55,178 nt of DNA from Candidatus Eisenbacteria bacterium RBG_16_71_46 (GTDB taxonomy: Bacteria > Eisenbacteria > RBG-16-71-46), in the NCBI GenBank assembly GCA_001780165.1, contig MFFQ01000083.1:1142-56319 (forward strand), written 5' to 3'. Of this stretch, positions 52,092-55,178 are shown in pieces. The number at the start of each line of letters is the position of its first letter. The first letter of the stretch is position 1. Both the position numbers and the translations under genes were made by a program. The notes below the pieces were generated by a model. The model ran no database searches and was not told where the DNA came from. It saw only the letters and a program-made list of their open reading frames with translations.

Positions 52092-54884
52092 ATGTATGAA
52101 ATGTACTTCGGCCTGCGCGAGAATCCCTTTCTCGCCGGCCACCAATCGCGGTTCATCTACCCGAGCGGCGAGCATCTCGAGGCGCTCGCTCACCTGCGCT
52201 ATGGCATCGAGAACCGCGAAGCCTTCGTCCTGATCTCCGGCGAGGTCGGCACCGGGAAGACCACCGCCCTCTACCACGCCCTCGAGGAGTGGGAGTCGCG
52301 CGCCGTGGTGGCGCTGATCACGAATTCGGCGCTCACCCGCAGCGAGCTGCTCGAGGAGATCGCGATCCGCTTTGGGCTCAGCCTCAGCACCCCGATCACC
52401 AAGCCCCAGATCATGGTGCAGCTCGAGCGCCACCTGCTGTCGGTCTACGCGCGCGGGCATCGCGCGATCCTGCTGCTCGACGAGGCGCAGAATCTCGAGC
52501 GCGACCTGCTCGAGGAGATCCGCCTGCTGTCGAACCTCGAAGCGCAGGGCAGCAAGCTGGTGCAGATCTTTCTCGTCGGCCAGCCCGAGCTCGAGGTCAA
52601 GCTCGCGAGCCCCGAGCTGCGCCAGCTTCGCCAGCGGATCGCGGTCCACTACCGCCTCGGCCCGCTGAGCGCCGAGGACACCGAGCGCTACATCCATCAC
52701 CGCATCGCGGTCGCCGGCGGCCACGGGCTCAGCCTGTTCCCGATCGAGTCCTGCCACGCCGTGCACCGGTTCACGCACGGCATCCCGCGCGAGATCAACA
52801 GTCTCTCCTCGCAGGCCCTGCTCAGCGCGTTCGTGGACGATTCGCCGATCGTGACCCCCAAGCACATCGAGACCGCGGCCCGTGAACTCGAGTTCCTGAG
52901 CGTGATCGAGCCCGGGCAGGCGGCAGCACCCGGGGCGCCGGACACCATCGCCCGTGCCGAGGCGCAAGCGCCCGCCACCCGCGAGGCGCGCACCGTGATC
53001 GGCTCGACGCCGGAGGAAGCGCGCGCCGCGGAGCCGCCCGCGAGCGAAGCGCCGGCCGAGGCAGCGCCCGGCCCGACGCCGGCCGTCGAGATCACGACGT
53101 CCGCGTGGCGCGAGGCGCCGCCCTCCCCCACCGGGCCCGAGGCAGCGACGCGCGCGCCCGCGGACGCCGAGCTGCCGTCGGCCGCTCCGACCGCCGAGCC
53201 CGTGCCACCGACCGCGGACGCCGGGGCCCGTCCGCCCGCCCCGGACATGGAGCCAGCGCGCGTGCCGGCAGAGGCTCAAGCCGAGACGCCGCCTCCCGCC
53301 GTCGAGCCCGTGCCACCGGCGCCCAAGGTGACCGCGGAAGCCGCGCCCGCGCCTCCGCCCGTCGATGCGGCGGCCGAGCGCCCGACCTCACCCCCGCCTC
53401 CCGAGAAACCACGCGAGCCCGTGCCGGCGCCGCGGCCGTCGCAGTTGCCTCACACCGACGAGGACTGGGAGGCGTGGCTCGCGTCCTTCTCGCTGCCCCG
53501 CCAGGATACGAAGGGGAAGCCTTCCGCCTACCCCAACCCAGCCGCGCCGGCCATCGGCGGATCGCCTCTGGCGCACCCCGCGCCGGGCGCCCCCAACTCC
53601 GTGGGCGACCCCAGGGCTCCCTCCACCGCGCAAAGCGACCCGTCGAAACCGACACCACCGCAGCCATCGGGCTTCGAGCGGGGCGGAACGTCGAGACCCG
53701 TCTCGCCACCGAGCGGCACGCCCCCGCGGAGCGAGCCCGCGAAACCCGCGCCGTCGCAGAATTCCGGCTTCGAGCGTGGCGAGCCCGCGAAGTCCGCCTC
53801 GCCGCAGAGTCCCGGCATCGAGCGCACCGCGCCCGCCGCCTCCATGTTGCCCCCCTCCGCAACGCCCGTCAGGCCGATGCCCACTCCGGCCGAGATCGGT
53901 CGTGGGTCCGCGTCCTCCCCACCCACCCGACCGACGGCCCCCGTGAGTTCACCGACCGCGCCGCCGGCGGCACCGGCCCCCACGGCCGCGCCCGGCGCAC
54001 CGCCCAAGCCCGGTACGGCCGCCGGCTCCCGGGAGGGCGCGAGCGCCCCAGGGACCTCCGCCCTCGCCGCGGCCATCGGCGCCGCGGCCGCGGCCTCCGT
54101 CCCCGGGGCCACGAAGCGCAGCCTCTCCGAGGAGCAGCGCTCCGCCCTGCCGCCGCGGCTCCGCGCGAAGCTCGAAGCCGAGGAGGAGCCCGCCGACGAG
54201 CCCGTCGCGCCCTCCGCAAGCGGTCTCAAGTGGATGATCGCGGCGGCTATCGTCGCCGTGCTCGCGATCGCGGCCGTGCTCGTGGTGCGATTCGGCGGCT
54301 TCCAGACCGGCGGGACACGCGGCGCCGCGACTCCACCTCGCGCCACGCCAGAGGCGACCGCGACACCTCCGTTCGGCGAAGGCCTGTCGACCGAGAAGGC
54401 CGCGGGCGAAGCGACCGGCGCTGGCACGACCGCCGGATCACCCGGCAGCGCGCCCGCGGCCGCGTCACCCGGCAACGGCGCAGGAGGTGCCGCAGGCACG
54501 GGCGACGCGGCCGCGGGCGCGCCCAAGCCCGCCGCGCCCCCGGCCACCGGCTCCGCCACCCCCGCGCAGCCCGAGGCGCAGCGCCCGAAGACTCCCCCCG
54601 TCGCCAAGCCGGCCGCGACCGCCGGCCCCTACGGGCTCGCCGTCGGGACCTACCTCGACCAGGACCGCGCCAAGGAGATCAGCGTACGGCTCAGCAGCCA
54701 GACGCAGCTCCGCTCGCGCGTGGTAAGCGTCCAGGATGGCAGCTCGTCCGTGTACCGCCTGGTGCTCGGCACCTACGAGAGCCCCACCGCCGCCGAGCGC
54801 GCCGCCAGCGATCTCATCGCCCGCGGGCTCGTGAACGAAGCCCGCGTGGTGCCGATCGCGAGCGCCGGCAGAAGCGGGCGCTGA
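52092..54884 (+). CDS. ExeA/GspA-like AAA ATPase fused to a SPOR domain (DamX-like)
   Basis: 930-residue bitopic membrane protein. The N-terminal AAA domain (1-270) begins MYEMYFGLRENPF, with Walker A GEVGTGKTT (50-58), Walker B ILLLDEAQNL and FLVGQPEL, as in ExeA/GspA and MshM. A disordered Pro/Ala-rich linker (about 275-710) includes three spaced copies of an S-G-F-E-R-G-type unit. A single membrane helix (about 713-735) and a C-terminal SPOR domain (about 846-925) follow. SPOR domains bind denuded peptidoglycan at septa; ExeA-type ATPases help place secretin or pilus machinery in the wall. This fusion is like DamX of gammaproteobacteria. Likely role: anchoring an ATPase to septal or pole wall for pilus or secretion assembly. 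ATG at 52092. Confidence 0.86.
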   Translation: MYEMYFGLRENPFLAGHQSRFIYPSGEHLEALAHLRYGIENREAFVLISGEVGTGKTTALYHALEEWESRAVVALITNSALTRSELLEEIAIRFGLSLSTPITKPQIMVQLERHLLSVYARGHRAILLLDEAQNLERDLLEEIRLLSNLEAQGSKLVQIFLVGQPELEVKLASPELRQLRQRIAVHYRLGPLSAEDTERYIHHRIAVAGGHGLSLFPIESCHAVHRFTHGIPREINSLSSQALLSAFVDDSPIVTPKHIETAARELEFLSVIEPGQAAAPGAPDTIARAEAQAPATREARTVIGSTPEEARAAEPPASEAPAEAAPGPTPAVEITTSAWREAPPSPTGPEAATRAPADAELPSAAPTAEPVPPTADAGARPPAPDMEPARVPAEAQAETPPPAVEPVPPAPKVTAEAAPAPPPVDAAAERPTSPPPPEKPREPVPAPRPSQLPHTDEDWEAWLASFSLPRQDTKGKPSAYPNPAAPAIGGSPLAHPAPGAPNSVGDPRAPSTAQSDPSKPTPPQPSGFERGGTSRPVSPPSGTPPRSEPAKPAPSQNSGFERGEPAKSASPQSPGIERTAPAASMLPPSATPVRPMPTPAEIGRGSASSPPTRPTAPVSSPTAPPAAPAPTAAPGAPPKPGTAAGSREGASAPGTSALAAAIGAAAAASVPGATKRSLSEEQRSALPPRLRAKLEAEEEPADEPVAPSASGLKWMIAAAIVAVLAIAAVLVVRFGGFQTGGTRGAATPPRATPEATATPPFGEGLSTEKAAGEATGAGTTAGSPGSAPAAASPGNGAGGAAGTGDAAAGAPKPAAPPATGSATPAQPEAQRPKTPPVAKPAATAGPYGLAVGTYLDQDRAKEISVRLSSQTQLRSRVVSVQDGSSSVYRLVLGTYESPTAAERAASDLIARGLVNEARVVPIASAGRSGR

Positions 54885-54889
54885 GGAGC

Positions 54890-54915
54890 GGCCGCCAACG
54901 CTGCGCGTTGCGGCC
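54890..54915 (+). terminator. Hairpin after the AAA/SPOR gene
   Basis: GGCCG-CAACGC and GCGTTG-CGGCC pair around TGC with one bulged C, beginning five bases after the stop codon. There is no U-run, so this is a plausible but unproven terminator. The 150 bases from there to the tRNA promoter show no other feature. Confidence 0.5.
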
Positions 54916-55066
54916 CGCGGCCGGCGCCCGGGCAGCACGCGATGCAGCGTGATCGGCGGGGCCGAGGGAGTGACGGCGTGGCTGCCGCGACGGCGCGCGG
55001 CAGCGATCAGAGCGTGATCTCGCGAGGCCCGTCTGCCGCCGCGTTTCCGGCGCCGGGCCTTTTCCC

Positions 55067-55094
55067 TTGCCCGGGTTCACGCCCGCCGTCTAAG
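55067..55094 (+). promoter_or_regulatory. Promoter of tRNA-Glu
   Basis: TTGCCC (55067-55072) and TCTAAG (55089-55094), 16 bases apart, each match four of six consensus bases. The start would be near 55,101, about 15 bases before the mature tRNA. No other promoter-like signal is seen in the gap. Confidence 0.55.
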
Positions 55095-55115
55095 TTCACG
55101 GGCCCTCTCTGCCGC

Positions 55116-55178
<63 letters not shown>

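Overview
The window is GC-rich DNA from a Gram-negative, apparently aerobic or facultative bacterium that is not a typical proteobacterium. It encodes an outer membrane (several beta-barrels, an Omp85 protein, a lipoprotein, SPOR and M23 envelope proteins), type IVa pili in the order pilB-pilT-pilC-pilS-pilR-pilA, sigma-54 control, and PorU/PorV-like proteins plus secreted proteases with FlgD-Ig/type IX-like C-terminal domains. That mix suggests a deep-branching lineage near the FCB group (for example Candidatus Eisenbacteria) or a myxobacterium-like relative. This placement is inference from gene content only. Every gene from 1 to 47,026 reads on the minus strand; plus-strand genes appear only in the last 8 kb.

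Layout in coordinate order: (1) 1-7,649, type IVa pilus block ending at a truncated major pilin with a near-perfect sigma-54 promoter; (2) 7,897-11,056, a ComEA-like DNA-binding protein, an outer-membrane barrel overlapping an ECF-type vitamin-transporter subunit, and an intergenic block of two GC-rich tandem repeats; (3) 11,111-22,129, a PHP phosphoesterase, a TPR protein and a complete histidine-degradation set (hutH, hutU, hutI and a fused formiminotransferase-cyclodeaminase) behind a DinG-like helicase; (4) 22,215-38,939, an envelope/secretion region with an Omp85 protein, a large barrel, an NHL propeller, two paralogous small exported proteins, an M6 metalloprotease, a PorV-like barrel, a PorU-like C25 protease and a small Trm112 protein; (5) 39,120-44,872, accA and dnaE, the latter carrying a full-length intein; (6) 44,963-51,242, an M23 peptidase, a sigma-54-linked FN3 lipoprotein and a large secreted subtilase; (7) 51,445 to the end, pyrE, an AAA-ATPase/SPOR fusion and a tRNA-Glu cut by the window edge.

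The genes are tightly packed, with many ATGA, GTGA and TGATG stop-start overlaps, so the minus-strand genes from about 34.3 kb down to 11.1 kb could be read as very long messages. The pilus genes form a working set: PilB/PilT motors, PilC platform, PilS/PilR sensing, and sigma-54 transcription of pilA. The Hut genes convert histidine through urocanate and imidazolonepropionate to formiminoglutamate, and the FTCD fusion passes its one-carbon unit to tetrahydrofolate. The envelope region suggests a type IX-like export and cell-surface attachment route with its own candidate cargo (M6 and S8 proteases). The best candidates for something new are this secretion-like locus, the dnaE intein, the second sigma-54 promoter in front of the lipoprotein, and the repeat block near 10.7-11.1 kb.
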